From contig SLRF01000032.1 in assembly GCA_007131065.1 (NCBI GenBank), forward strand, positions 1 to 22,013: a stretch of DNA of 22,013 nt, read 5' to 3'. Positions 6,807 to 14,720 of this stretch are shown here, piece after piece; position 1 is the first letter of the stretch; each line of letters opens with the position of its first letter. Both the position numbers and the translations under genes were made by a program. This stretch comes from Candidatus Saccharimonadota bacterium. Lineage in GTDB: Bacteria > Patescibacteriota > Saccharimonadia > QS-5-54-17. The notes below the pieces were generated by a model. The model was not told the DNA's origin. It made no database searches and worked only from the letters and a program-made list of their open reading frames with translations.

Positions 6807-8588
6807 TCAACTACCCGTGTGACCGAGTCGTTTCCTGATATAGTACCGTCTTCGCCAACGATAAAATTGTAGCACGCAGAGGGCCAGTAAGATAACGCCT
6901 ACTCCTATCATCGGCCACCATCGCATGACGACCTCCCTGTCCATCTCCTCTTCGTCCATGGTTGCCGAGACATTATCTAAGCTAAATCCTACCTGCCACG
7001 TCCGCTTCTCTACTGCCTGCATAGGAGCTAGTGAGCCTGCACTCCCACCATCAAACGAGATGTTGTCTAATGTTGTGCCACCAGTATTCTCGATTGAGCG
7101 TGACCATACCGACAGCCCGGGAAGCACCATGTAAGCGGTATTGTTTAGTCGCAAAGCTTCTTCTGCAGGCGCGACATCCTCATCCTCTTCGATGTCCGAC
7201 TCCACAGGATCCAATGCAATAGAACTCTCTAGTCCAGCCAGAAGACTCGCGTATCCATCATCACTTTCAACCAACCATGCCACCCTATCCACTCCGCTTG
7301 CTCCACTGCTACCGAAGAAACGTGCCCATAATGGATCGAGATTTACCCATCCCACTCCGGGAGCGTACGCTTCTACCCATATGTGCCTTTCATCATGCAG
7401 TGCAGCACTCGGATACACTGAACCGTGGACCACTCTAGCCGGGATATCCTGACTGCGTAGTGCCGCTGTTAATACGTCGGCAAAACCTTGAGCGTCAGCT
7501 TCGCCTGAATCAAGCACTTCACTGGCTGAAGAGCGCGGTACATCATCCCCGATGTACTCCAGGTGCTCGAATATAGATTCCGAAATATTTAGAATGCTCC
7601 CGTACACATCATCCGAATCCATATGCTCCGAAGCATAATTCTCAATTGCCTCACTGGTCGCCCAGTGTCCTTCATTGAGTGTAAAGTGTGCAAATTCATC
7701 CGCTATCTCCTCTAGACCTTCAGAGCCACTACCGTCGTAGCGCAATTGTTCAACCGCAACTACCGCCTCGTACTCGACAGTTTTAGTCTGCCACGGCCAC
7801 ATATAATAATGAGCCAGGACATTGCCATCTCTATCCAAGCTCATGCGCGAAGGTCGTGGCTCGATACTCTCTATACTCACCGACTGGCTATGCGTATCCA
7901 AAGGTAGAGGCACTCTCATGGTTCGCGGTAAGAAACTATCGTTTCTAAGCGTATGCACTCCTTTTGCTTCATGTTTGGTAGCAGTCGAAAAAGACAGAGC
8001 TAACACCGGGTGTCTATAGTCGTCGCCATGGACCTGGAATCTCCTCACATCAGAAGCGACATCCGCACTGCGTAGCGTAGGTCGATAGTTTAGTAGTGGC
8101 CAATCTCCCGGCACGCTGACATTCGCTATCCAGTCCGCCCCGAGACGCCCGTCAAGGAACGGCAATAATACTATCCTGCTATCACCGAATCCGCTAATTC
8201 CCTCGTCGCTCGTAAAGCTAACTACGAAATCCCACTGACCGTCTCTTTCACGCGGAAAGTCCAGTACCAAGGCAGTATGCTCGAACTCTACATTTCCAAC
8301 TGCAGATTGTTTTTTAACCGTACTGAAAGGTATGGTCGAACCGTCACTGTATTCCGCCTCTATATCACTAGCGCTCTCGACAGGAAGTGCGACTTCAAGC
8401 GACTCTAAACTCCCGGAAGAATTCACACGCACACGCTGTTCTATCTCCACGCCGGAATCACTGATATTTACTCCGTGGGTGATATTGAAAGTATGATTAG
8501 AATCTTCGGCCCGAGCTGTAAGACTACCGGAAATAAAAACCGCCGAGAATACTACTAATGCCGATACGGCAACTATAAGATATTTCAT
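6807..8588 (-). CDS. Membrane-anchored transglutaminase-like protein lacking the catalytic Cys
   Basis: The 593-aa protein has an N-terminal signal peptide (residues 1-27, ending near TARA), a long beta-rich extracellular region, a transglutaminase core at about 340-425, and a C-terminal membrane helix (about 558-575) followed by a basic tail (RWRRRYYIRKR). The core is clear from LRSQDIPARVVHG, ERHIWVEAYAPGVGWVNLDP and the spacing of the triad. His402 and Asp418 are present, but the nucleophilic Cys position is Ala366 (ADAQGFADV, where active members have GxCxDxA). As read it cannot be a cysteine transglutaminase or protease, so a binding or structural role on the cell surface is inferred. 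The ATG at 8586-8588 has TATACT 9 nt upstream and a GAGGTA too close to be a normal ribosome site. metG follows. Confidence 0.85.
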   Translation of the reverse strand: MKYLIVAVSALVVFSAVFISGSLTARAEDSNHTFNITHGVNISDSGVEIEQRVRVNSSGSLESLEVALPVESASDIEAEYSDGSTIPFSTVKKQSAVGNVEFEHTALVLDFPRERDGQWDFVVSFTSDEGISGFGDSRIVLLPFLDGRLGADWIANVSVPGDWPLLNYRPTLRSADVASDVRRFQVHGDDYRHPVLALSFSTATKHEAKGVHTLRNDSFLPRTMRVPLPLDTHSQSVSIESIEPRPSRMSLDRDGNVLAHYYMWPWQTKTVEYEAVVAVEQLRYDGSGSEGLEEIADEFAHFTLNEGHWATSEAIENYASEHMDSDDVYGSILNISESIFEHLEYIGDDVPRSSASEVLDSGEADAQGFADVLTAALRSQDIPARVVHGSVYPSAALHDERHIWVEAYAPGVGWVNLDPLWARFFGSSGASGVDRVAWLVESDDGYASLLAGLESSIALDPVESDIEEDEDVAPAEEALRLNNTAYMVLPGLSVWSRSIENTGGTTLDNISFDGGSAGSLAPMQAVEKRTWQVGFSLDNVSATMDEEEMDREVVMRWWPMIGVGVILLALCVLQFYRWRRRYYIRKRLGHTGS

Positions 8589-8597
8589 TACCTCTAT

Positions 8598-8603
8598 AGT
8601 ATA
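8598..8603 (-). promoter_or_regulatory. Possible -10 box (TATACT) of the transglutaminase-like gene
   Basis: TATACT on the minus strand lies 9 nt before the ATG, in the 39-bp gap after the GNAT-MerR gene. A weak TTCCAA sits 17 nt further upstream. The arrangement matches the other leaderless-type starts in this window. Confidence 0.4.
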
Positions 8604-8627
8604 TGAAAACGCTACCGCTTTGGAAGC

Positions 8628-9344
8628 CTAGAGCTTTTTCTTAACCTCTTCTATGCTATCTCCTTGAACTTTGAAATCGCGTATTCGCTTGAGTGCCTCA
8701 AGAGACCTATCTAAATCATAACGTCGTCGCTTTCGATTATCATCCTGATGGAATGGTAGCAATCCTATCTCGCTGTACCACTTGATGGTGCTTTCGCGTT
8801 CACCGCTGATACTAGATAGCTCTTTACGTCCTACTAGCTTCACTGAATCACTACTAGCCTCGCCCTTCTTATGCAACATTTCTATAGTAGGTATCGATTT
8901 GCCACTAGGTAAAATATAGCTACTACGGATACCGGTACGTACGAACCCAAATTTTTCATAAAAACCGATAGCCTTAGCGTTGTATGAAGCTACCTGCAGG
9001 GCAACCGATTGGAGGCCATTCATAACACTTCGGAGCAAGCGCGATCCAATCTCGTTTCCTTGGTATTCGGATAGGACATACAGGGAATCGAGCTTTGGTT
9101 CGGCAGTATTGTCTAATGTGGCAAACGCTACAATCGTCGAGTCCTCCGCAGCTACTAACACCTCATAATCAGGGCTCATTATCATATGGCGCCAACCGGG
9201 GGCTTTAGCATTCCAATCGATGGACCGTAGGTCGTCCTTAGTAATCCCGTGTTCCTCCGACGCATAGCTATCCATCCAGGTTTTTGCCTGGATTAACACT
9301 ATATCGTCTATATCACCAGGTGTAGCGTTTCTTATCTCCGCCAT
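8628..9344 (-). CDS. GNAT acetyltransferase fused to a MerR-type DNA-binding domain
   Basis: Residues 1-158 form a GNAT N-acetyltransferase: MAEIRNATPGDIDDIVLIQ at the start, the acetyl-CoA loop in YVLSEYQGNEIGSRLL, and NAKAIGFYEKFGFVRTG with its asparagine and Tyr. After a short linker, residues 168-238 read as a MerR winged helix-turn-helix: STIKWYSEIGLLPF, RRRYD, LEALKRIRDFKVQGDSIEEVKKKL. The protein stops right after the HTH domain and has no MerR dimerisation coiled coil, so the enzyme part may supply dimerisation or sensing. The acetyl acceptor is unknown. The gene starts 4 bp after the rsmA stop (ATG 9342-9344) without a Shine-Dalgarno sequence. Both domain calls are from motif reading; the order (enzyme first, HTH last) is unusual for MerR proteins. 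Confidence 0.87.
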   Translation of the reverse strand: MAEIRNATPGDIDDIVLIQAKTWMDSYASEEHGITKDDLRSIDWNAKAPGWRHMIMSPDYEVLVAAEDSTIVAFATLDNTAEPKLDSLYVLSEYQGNEIGSRLLRSVMNGLQSVALQVASYNAKAIGFYEKFGFVRTGIRSSYILPSGKSIPTIEMLHKKGEASSDSVKLVGRKELSSISGERESTIKWYSEIGLLPFHQDDNRKRRRYDLDRSLEALKRIRDFKVQGDSIEEVKKKL

Positions 9345-9348
9345 ATAT

Positions 9349-10134
9349 CTATAATAACTCCATATCGAGCGCTGTTGAATACAAGTGGCCCCACTCCTCC
9401 ATGCTTAACTCCTGAGCGCGGGCTCTGATGTCTATACCGGAGCGCTCTACCAATTTAGAGATCGTGACCTTTTCTTCTCTAAGGCCACCCGAAAGTGAAT
9501 TGATAAGCTTCTTTCTACGCTCACCGAAACCGGCTTTTACTAGTCGAAATAGCTTAGCCGTATCGGCATTAAAAATAGGTTTATCTCTCAATTTAATCTG
9601 TAATATTGCAGAATCAACCTTGGGTTCAGGGTCAAAAAGCTCCTTAGCTACGACTCCAAGCATGCGAGCTTGGGCATAATACTGAACCGAAAAAGCCAAT
9701 ACCGACATCTGTCCCGGTTCGGCTACCACTCTTTCGGCTACCTCTTTCTGTACCAGCAGGGCCATCATCGACGGCCGATTATTTGATTCTAGAAAGTACT
9801 GCAATATCTTCGAAGTCAGATAGTAAGGAATGTTAGCTACTACTTTGTACCCTTCTGATAAGACGGTAGTGTCGTATTGCAATATATCCGCCTCTACAAC
9901 CTCTAGATTGTCCAAAGGCACTCGGCTCTTTAGCTCGCTAGCCAACTCACTATCGGCCTCGACCGCTACTACCCTGGACGCCTCGCTTGCTAAGTGCATG
10001 GTCAGACCCCCCAGCCCCGGACCGACCTCCAACACTGTGTCCGCAGACGTAACTTCACCTGCCTCTACCATGGCGCTTAGCGCGCCTTCATCGAACAGCC
10101 AATGCTGACCTAGTGATTTCTTAGGCTGACTCAT
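9349..10134 (-). CDS. rsmA: 16S rRNA dimethyladenosine transferase RsmA/KsgA
   Basis: RsmA dimethylates two adjacent adenines in helix 45 of 16S rRNA (A1518 and A1519 in E. coli) during small-subunit maturation, using S-adenosylmethionine. The 261-aa protein shows the family pattern: KKSLGQHWLFDE at the start (Phe of QHFL is Trp here), the SAM-binding VLEVGPGLGGLT, acidic VEAD, an ADIL block, the catalytic NIPYYLTS, and LVQKEVAERV followed by FDPEPKVDSA. A small C-terminal helical domain follows. Its start overlaps the PPC/DUF296 gene by 14 bp and its stop is 4 bp before the GNAT-MerR start, so the three are almost certainly cotranscribed. No Shine-Dalgarno sequence is seen; coupling probably drives translation. 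Confidence 0.96.
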   Translation of the reverse strand: MSQPKKSLGQHWLFDEGALSAMVEAGEVTSADTVLEVGPGLGGLTMHLASEASRVVAVEADSELASELKSRVPLDNLEVVEADILQYDTTVLSEGYKVVANIPYYLTSKILQYFLESNNRPSMMALLVQKEVAERVVAEPGQMSVLAFSVQYYAQARMLGVVAKELFDPEPKVDSAILQIKLRDKPIFNADTAKLFRLVKAGFGERRKKLINSLSGGLREEKVTISKLVERSGIDIRARAQELSMEEWGHLYSTALDMELL

Positions 10135-10552
10135 CTAGATCTATCAGGTGCAATCCTGTATCTTCATCGTACTTACGTATCCACTCATCGTCATATGATT
10201 GCAATCGCAATTCGCAAGTTCCACCCACTACCATTTCCTTGATGTGTCCGGCGTAGGTCGAAAGTTCCGGATCCGAAAATACGCCATGTGCATGGATGAG
10301 CGGTTCTCCGTCCTTAAGCGCTATATTCCCATGTAAACTGACTATCTCCAACACCTCGTTCAATTTGGTAAATTCGTACTCTTTCCTGTCCAAGTGGTAA
10401 TAGCCGATCTCTACCGTCAACGCTCCGCCCAGTCCATGGAAAGAAGCAGCCACCATACCCTCTTCTTTAGCGAACTCCGTCAGCGAATCTATAAATTGTT
10501 CGCCTTTTTTAAATACCAACAAATAGTCTCTATCGTAACGTCTGTATTTCAT
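10121..10552 (-). CDS. PPC (DUF296) domain protein
   Basis: The 143-aa protein is a stand-alone PPC/DUF296 domain, the fold found at the C-terminus of plant AT-hook AHL proteins and as single-domain bacterial and archaeal proteins that form trimers. Landmarks are FIDSLTEFAKEEGMVAASF, HGLGGALTVEIGYY, LHGNIALKDGEPLIHAHGVF and a late GH in YAGHIKEM; the conserved His residues can bind zinc. The bacterial proteins have no settled function; a nucleic-acid or regulatory role is often proposed. No AT-hook is present. The start (ATG 10550-10552) has TGG-TAGACT 7 nt upstream, so it may open a leaderless transcript that carries rsmA, GNAT-MerR and genes beyond. It overlaps rsmA by 14 bp. Confidence 0.88.
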   Translation of the reverse strand: MKYRRYDRDYLLVFKKGEQFIDSLTEFAKEEGMVAASFHGLGGALTVEIGYYHLDRKEYEFTKLNEVLEIVSLHGNIALKDGEPLIHAHGVFSDPELSTYAGHIKEMVVGGTCELRLQSYDDEWIRKYDEDTGLHLIDLDESA

Positions 10553-10559
10553 AGTATTT

Positions 10560-10568
10560 AGTCTACCA
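10560..10568 (-). promoter_or_regulatory. Possible extended -10 (TGG-TAGACT) of the DUF296-rsmA run
   Basis: In the 53-bp gap after the G5 protein gene, TAGACT preceded by TGG ends exactly 7 nt before the ATG, so transcription could start on the A of the start codon. There is no Shine-Dalgarno sequence and no clear -35. Confidence 0.4.
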
Positions 10569-10605
10569 TGCTAAAAGCACGGAAGTATGCAAAGTAGTTA
10601 AGGGC

Positions 10606-11796
10606 TTAGTACCAGTTGTTCGACTGGAAGAAGCTGTATGCGCCACACGGAGTTCTATACCGGTTGCTTATGTAGTCCAGTCCCCATGCTATCTGTGTGC
10701 GCGGGTTAGTACGCCAGTCACTGCCGTGCGATGCCATCTTATCACCTGGTAATGCCTGCGGTATGCCATATGCACCGGATCCTTGATAATTAGATACGGT
10801 ATGACGCCAACCAGATTCTCTGCTCCACAAGTTGTCCAGACAAGTCCACTCACTACCTGACCATCCTCGTTCTGCCGCCATCTCTCGTCCGAATAGACGG
10901 TTATCGCTAACCGTATAGTTGCTACGGTTACCTACTACTACCACTCTGGGTTCTGGGCTTTGTTCTACTACACGGCGGACCTCTTTGCGGTCTACCTCTA
11001 CTCCGTCACGGTACTCTATCTCATAGGTTACCAGTGCCAATCCTGCAGAACCCGAATTCTCGACTTCCTCATATCCGAGCGGACGGTTATTGTCCCGAAT
11101 TACTTCCGTATCAGGAGCTATCTCCTCTTCCTCGGTGACAGTCTCAAAACCTACTTGGACCAATGTTACCGACATCCCCTCGACTACAGCCGTGTCTAGT
11201 GCAGGTTCTACTATGTCATTATTGCCGATCGATATGTCCAGCTCTTCGAACATTTCTCCAACCGTAGCAGCGTGAGTGCGCACAGTCGTTTCTTTGTCTC
11301 CCATTTGTAGCTGCACAGGAACAGCTCGCTCTATCTCCACCTTGTAGCCGACATGACCCACTCTTATGAAATTCTCTACTAGTCGGCCTTCCACGCGATC
11401 CTCGTCGTGTAGCTCTACTTCTCCTGAATTCTCCGCAATCAATCGCGCACTACCGTAGGCACTCTTAATGCTATATTCGTCCTCGCCATCTATGAGTAGT
11501 ACCGGTAGCGCCCTGTACACGTTAATATTGAAAACTTGATTCGTTATTTCTGCGTCTAGTCCTGGCTCTACCAGGTCGTATTCACTAAGCTCTATCTCCG
11601 CACGCTCCAGTACTTCTTCGACTGTCTCGGCATCGGTCGTGACCGACTGCTTGTCCCCGTCTATAGAGACGTTTACAACTGCCGTGTTGCTAGCTGTTAT
11701 GTCCGCTGACTGTCCGGTTAGCAAAATAGCTACCGAGCCGACTGCGAACGCAGCAAACTTTGTCTGAAATCGACTGAAGCGAAAAATGTTCACCAA
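10606..11796 (-). CDS. Secreted DUF348/G5 protein with lytic-transglycosylase-like C-terminus (Rpf-type architecture)
   Basis: The 396-aa protein has an N-terminal membrane or signal segment (residues 13-28). Three DUF348-like repeats follow (about 41-96, 99-154 and 160-214), then a G5 domain (about 215-288) and a C-terminal transglycosylase-like domain (about 305-396). The last contains NLWSRESGWR with the likely catalytic Glu327, GAYGIPQALPGDKM, TQIAWGLDYISNRY and the closing NNWY. Cys319 and Cys384 could form a disulfide. This layout matches actinobacterial resuscitation-promoting-factor and cell-wall hydrolase proteins, so peptidoglycan cleavage outside the cell is inferred. In an episymbiont it could act on its own wall or the host wall. 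The start is TTG at 11794-11796 or the GTG next to it; neither has a well-placed ribosome site. A near-consensus promoter lies about 100 bp upstream. Confidence 0.86.
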   Translation of the reverse strand: MVNIFRFSRFQTKFAAFAVGSVAILLTGQSADITASNTAVVNVSIDGDKQSVTTDAETVEEVLERAEIELSEYDLVEPGLDAEITNQVFNINVYRALPVLLIDGEDEYSIKSAYGSARLIAENSGEVELHDEDRVEGRLVENFIRVGHVGYKVEIERAVPVQLQMGDKETTVRTHAATVGEMFEELDISIGNNDIVEPALDTAVVEGMSVTLVQVGFETVTEEEEIAPDTEVIRDNNRPLGYEEVENSGSAGLALVTYEIEYRDGVEVDRKEVRRVVEQSPEPRVVVVGNRSNYTVSDNRLFGREMAAERGWSGSEWTCLDNLWSRESGWRHTVSNYQGSGAYGIPQALPGDKMASHGSDWRTNPRTQIAWGLDYISNRYRTPCGAYSFFQSNNWY

Positions 11797-11893
11797 ATGA
11801 TGAATGTGTCGCCTTAAAATATTCCACCTCTGGGAGTAAATCCCTTATTTAAGTCGTTTATCGACCCCACAGCCGAAAAACAAACCAAAACTG

Positions 11894-11921
11894 ATTCTAG
11901 CAAGTACGGACATAATGTCAA
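11894..11921 (-). promoter_or_regulatory. Strong promoter of the G5/transglycosylase gene
   Basis: On the minus strand, TTGACA (11916-11921) and TAGAAT (11894-11899) are 16 bp apart, with TGC before the -10, making an extended -10. Transcription would start near 11887, leaving a leader of about 90 nt, unlike the leaderless-type starts elsewhere. The leader can form two small hairpins (GTCG/CGAC and GGGA/TCCC stems). An 8-bp inverted repeat, CACCTCTG/CAGAGGTG (11825-11832 and 11933-11940), flanks the promoter region. No known riboswitch was recognised. Confidence 0.75.
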
Positions 11922-11941
11922 GCTCAATTTTACAGAGGTGA

Positions 11942-12394
11942 TCACGCTTTATCAAGTAGATTTTTATGTAATTTTAAAGCCTGTTTCAAGAGAGGGGAGC
12001 GCGGTTTTGGTAGATTATTCACATCAAACCACCCGGCTTCACGAATTTCCCATTTATATGGATCGAAATTTACCCTTCTAGCAAGTGCTGAGACTAGATG
12101 CGCCCGCACTTTCATAAAGTCCCTCTCTATCTCTTCTATACCGAGACTCTCAACATCAGTAAGCTCTAGTTTCAACTCCTCGACTACCTCCCTGCGTGCC
12201 GCATCGATTGGCGATTCATTTTTCTTGATACCTCCTCCCGGTAGTGACCACTCTTCTCTTCCTCCCATATTGCGGACCAGCAGGACCTTTCCTTCACGCA
12301 ATATCAAACATCGGACCCGGTCTGATCTCGGACGTAGCAGGAAGCCGTAAGATACAACGAGAAAGCGTAATGCCCAGTGATATAGATCCATCAT
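11942..12394 (-). CDS. Nudix hydrolase
   Basis: The 150-aa protein carries a complete Nudix box, GGIKKNESPIDAARREVVEELKL (given here in parts: GGIKKNE, then REVVEEL), preceded by REEWSLPGGG. The REXXEE glutamates bind the metal for pyrophosphate hydrolysis of nucleoside diphosphate derivatives. The first 20 residues are hydrophobic and aromatic (DLYHWALRFLVVSYGFLL), possibly a packing helix. A substrate such as oxidised dNTP cannot be told from sequence. Its ATG overlaps the uvrD stop by 4 bp (ATGA), so it is translationally coupled to the helicase; a nucleotide-pool or repair role would fit that partner, but this is inference. The promoter of the next gene begins about 20 bp beyond its stop. 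Confidence 0.9.
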   Translation of the reverse strand: MMDLYHWALRFLVVSYGFLLRPRSDRVRCLILREGKVLLVRNMGGREEWSLPGGGIKKNESPIDAARREVVEELKLELTDVESLGIEEIERDFMKVRAHLVSALARRVNFDPYKWEIREAGWFDVNNLPKPRSPLLKQALKLHKNLLDKA

Positions 12395-14451
12395 TCGATT
12401 CTCTCGAGTGGTGCGTAGGTCAGACTGAGCTTTTTGTTCCCTATTTTTTCAAAAGCTATTATCGCCTCTTCACCCTCGACTGCCACTACGATGCCATTAC
12501 CGAAGACCGGATGTCGCACTCTGTCATCGGTATCGATATTGCTAAGAGTAGGTACTTCGTTCGCATATTGCGTACGTGTAGCATCTATTTCCTCAAGAAA
12601 CCTTGACGGCGGATTACTGTCGGTCTGCCCATAAAGCATGCGGCTATTGGCATGCAGTAGATACAGCTCCTCCATGGCTCTGGTCATACCGACATACATC
12701 AGCCGACGCTCTTCCTCCATCTGCTCTTGATCGAAAATGCTTCGCGAATGCGGGAAGATTCCCTCCTCTAGACCTACTATGAAAACTACCGGATACTCCA
12801 GACCCTTGGCAGCATGCAAAGTCATCAGCGTAATCGCACTATCATCTCCCATAGTGTCGGCGTCGGATATTAAAGCTACATCTTCTAAAAAGCCGCTTAG
12901 GTCAGTGAATTCCTTAGCTACACTGACAAGCTCCTGGACGTTTTCCGACCGCTCCGCCGCCTGTATGCTTCCGTCATCTATATGATCAAGATAGCCGGTT
13001 CTCTTGATGATGTAATTGATAAGTTCTGCCGGAGCGAACGCCTCTTCACGAGCTGTCTGCAATATACGTGCAAATTTCAAAAAAGCATTCTGAGCTCGAG
13101 TAGGTATATCCTCGCACTCCTCGACTTTGTTTAATGCTTCCTCGAGACTATAGCCTTTATCTTCTCGCCATGAGAGAAACCGCTGCAAGCTCCTGTCACC
13201 TATGCCACGGGTTGGTACGTTGACTATGCGCTCGAAGCTCACTCTGTCATTAGGCTGATATATCAATCGGACATAGGCCAGTATGTCTTTGATTTCTTTG
13301 CGCTCAAAAAAGCGCACTCCGCCAACTATCTGGTAGGGAATGCTATAACGGATGCACACTTCCTCTAGCGTCCGGCTTTGTGCATTCGTTCTATACAGTA
13401 CGGCTATATCACTTAGTGGTCGGTCGGTAGATTTGGCGTATTTCATAACTATCTCCGCCTCAGCTAACTCGTTTGGTGCTTGCTCGACCTGCACAGCCAC
13501 ACCCTCATCACCTTCAGTCCAAAGCTCTTTTTCAGAACGAGTCTCGTTCTTCATGATTACCGCCTGAGCGGCATCCAGGATAGACTTAGTAGATCGATAG
13601 TTCTGTTCCAGCTTTACCACCTTGGCCTCGGGATAATCGCGCTCAAAATCGAGTATGTTACGAAAATTAGCTCCTCTCCAGGAATAAACACTTTGCCAGT
13701 CGTCTCCTACTACGCAAATGTTTTTGTGCTTATCGGCAAGCATTTTAGCGAATTTATACTGAGCGTAGTTCGTATCCTGATACTCATCAATTAAGATATA
13801 GCGGAACCGTTCCTGCCATCGCTTCAGTATTTCCGGCTCCCTCTCGAAAGCCCTCACCACTCTGAATAGTAGGTCGTCAAAATCCAGTGCTTGAGCATCT
13901 CTGAGCATCTTCTGGTAGACCGGATACACCTCAGCTGCAACCTCTTGTAGTTGACCCGAAGTCAGACCCTTATATGTCTCACTATCGACTAGTTCATTCT
14001 TGGCAGAAGATATCAAGTTCTTTACAGCATTGGGATTAAACCTCTTCTCATCTATCTGCCTTGAACGCATAGCCTGCTTGACTGCCTGTAAACTGTCACC
14101 ACTATCGAAGATTACGAACTGTCGGCTCAAGCCGAGATTGTCTGCCTCTTCACGCAGAATGCGTACACAGATGCTGTGGAAAGTCCCCAAAAAAGGCATG
14201 AATCTTCTATCGCCCGATTCATGACCCAGTAATTCGGCTACTCTTTCGCGCATCTCTCCGGCCGCCTTGTTGGTAAAAGTAACTGCCAGTATCTGACCCT
14301 CGGAAGCTAGTTTTTCGTCCAGTATGTAGGCTATCCGATGCGTCAGCATCTTGGTCTTACCGCTACCGGCGCCGGCCAATATAAGCAACGGACCTTCGGT
14401 ATGCTTAACTGCCTCAATCTGTTTGGTGTTTAGGTTTTCCTCGTAATTCAC
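12391..14451 (-). CDS. UvrD/PcrA-type DNA helicase
   Basis: This is a superfamily 1A 3'-5' DNA helicase for repair and replication-fork or transcription-conflict processing. The 686 residues contain all core motifs: Q-motif region LNTKQIEAV, Walker A AGAGSGKT (Lys32), TFTNKAA, the Walker B box LIDEYQDTN, GDDWQSVYSWRGA, QNYRS, TLHAAKGLEYPVVF and EERRLMYVGMTRA. The C-terminal 45 residues (VRHPVFGNGIVVAVEG, then AFEKIGNKKL) form the Tudor-like domain of PcrA/UvrD that contacts RNA polymerase in characterised members. The start is GTG at 14449-14451, with TAAACT 8 nt upstream and no Shine-Dalgarno sequence. It is coupled to the Nudix gene. PcrA and UvrD are not separable here, so the symbol is left empty. 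Confidence 0.95.
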   Translation of the reverse strand: MNYEENLNTKQIEAVKHTEGPLLILAGAGSGKTKMLTHRIAYILDEKLASEGQILAVTFTNKAAGEMRERVAELLGHESGDRRFMPFLGTFHSICVRILREEADNLGLSRQFVIFDSGDSLQAVKQAMRSRQIDEKRFNPNAVKNLISSAKNELVDSETYKGLTSGQLQEVAAEVYPVYQKMLRDAQALDFDDLLFRVVRAFEREPEILKRWQERFRYILIDEYQDTNYAQYKFAKMLADKHKNICVVGDDWQSVYSWRGANFRNILDFERDYPEAKVVKLEQNYRSTKSILDAAQAVIMKNETRSEKELWTEGDEGVAVQVEQAPNELAEAEIVMKYAKSTDRPLSDIAVLYRTNAQSRTLEEVCIRYSIPYQIVGGVRFFERKEIKDILAYVRLIYQPNDRVSFERIVNVPTRGIGDRSLQRFLSWREDKGYSLEEALNKVEECEDIPTRAQNAFLKFARILQTAREEAFAPAELINYIIKRTGYLDHIDDGSIQAAERSENVQELVSVAKEFTDLSGFLEDVALISDADTMGDDSAITLMTLHAAKGLEYPVVFIVGLEEGIFPHSRSIFDQEQMEEERRLMYVGMTRAMEELYLLHANSRMLYGQTDSNPPSRFLEEIDATRTQYANEVPTLSNIDTDDRVRHPVFGNGIVVAVEGEEAIIAFEKIGNKKLSLTYAPLERIE

Positions 14452-14459
14452 TACGCATC

Positions 14460-14465
14460 AGTTTA
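14460..14465 (-). promoter_or_regulatory. Possible -10 box (TAAACT) of uvrD
   Basis: TAAACT on the minus strand ends 8 nt before the GTG start of the helicase gene. The upstream transcript from the membrane-protein gene should stop at the terminator at 14654-14691, so uvrD needs its own promoter in this gap. No clear -35 is seen. Confidence 0.4.
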
Positions 14466-14510
14466 TCGTGAACTCTTTGTCCATGCCAGGGTAAACTTTA
14501 TGAAAATGTA

Positions 14511-14695
14511 TTGACCGAAACGAATCATTCATACTATAAAATGCAGGTTGCCTTATCTAAGTGATAACCTTCATCTACGCCTGTTCGGCAGAGTATACAT
14601 ACTGAAGTCGACTCTAGGCTCAAAGATATACCTTTTATATTTAGCTCTACAAAAAAACACCCTTGCAGATCATCTATTGCAAGGGTGTTTTATTA
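14511..14695 (+). ncRNA. Candidate plus-strand small RNA between uvrD and the 424-aa gene
   Basis: The 269-bp gap 14452-14720 has no minus-strand gene. On the plus strand TTGACC (14511-14516) and TATAAA (14535-14540) are 18 bp apart. About 110 bp further on, the 14-bp stem at 14654-14691 is followed by TTTTATTAT, so it could also terminate plus-strand transcription. The RNA of roughly 150 nt would have short stems such as TTATC/GATAA near 14553-14567 and a CTG-TTCGG-CAG hairpin near 14580-14590. It contains no convincing coding frame and matches no RNA family I know. It is a tentative call from promoter plus terminator only. Confidence 0.25.
14654..14691 (-). terminator. Rho-independent terminator of the 424-aa gene (possibly bidirectional)
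   Basis: A perfect 14-bp stem (14654-14667 with 14678-14691, AAAACACCCTTGCA and its complement) with a 10-nt loop is followed on the minus strand by seven T. It lies 29 bp after the stop of the 424-aa gene and would end the pyk-pgk-tpiA transcript. On the plus strand it is followed by TTTTATTAT. Confidence 0.9.
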
Positions 14696-14720
14696 TCGTC
14701 AACTAGAGTGCTGGAACGGT

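Noticed and set aside
11797..11893. Riboswitch in the leader of the G5/transglycosylase gene
   Set aside because: Only two 4-bp hairpins are visible, and no conserved core of c-di-AMP or other known classes was recognised in about 90 nt.
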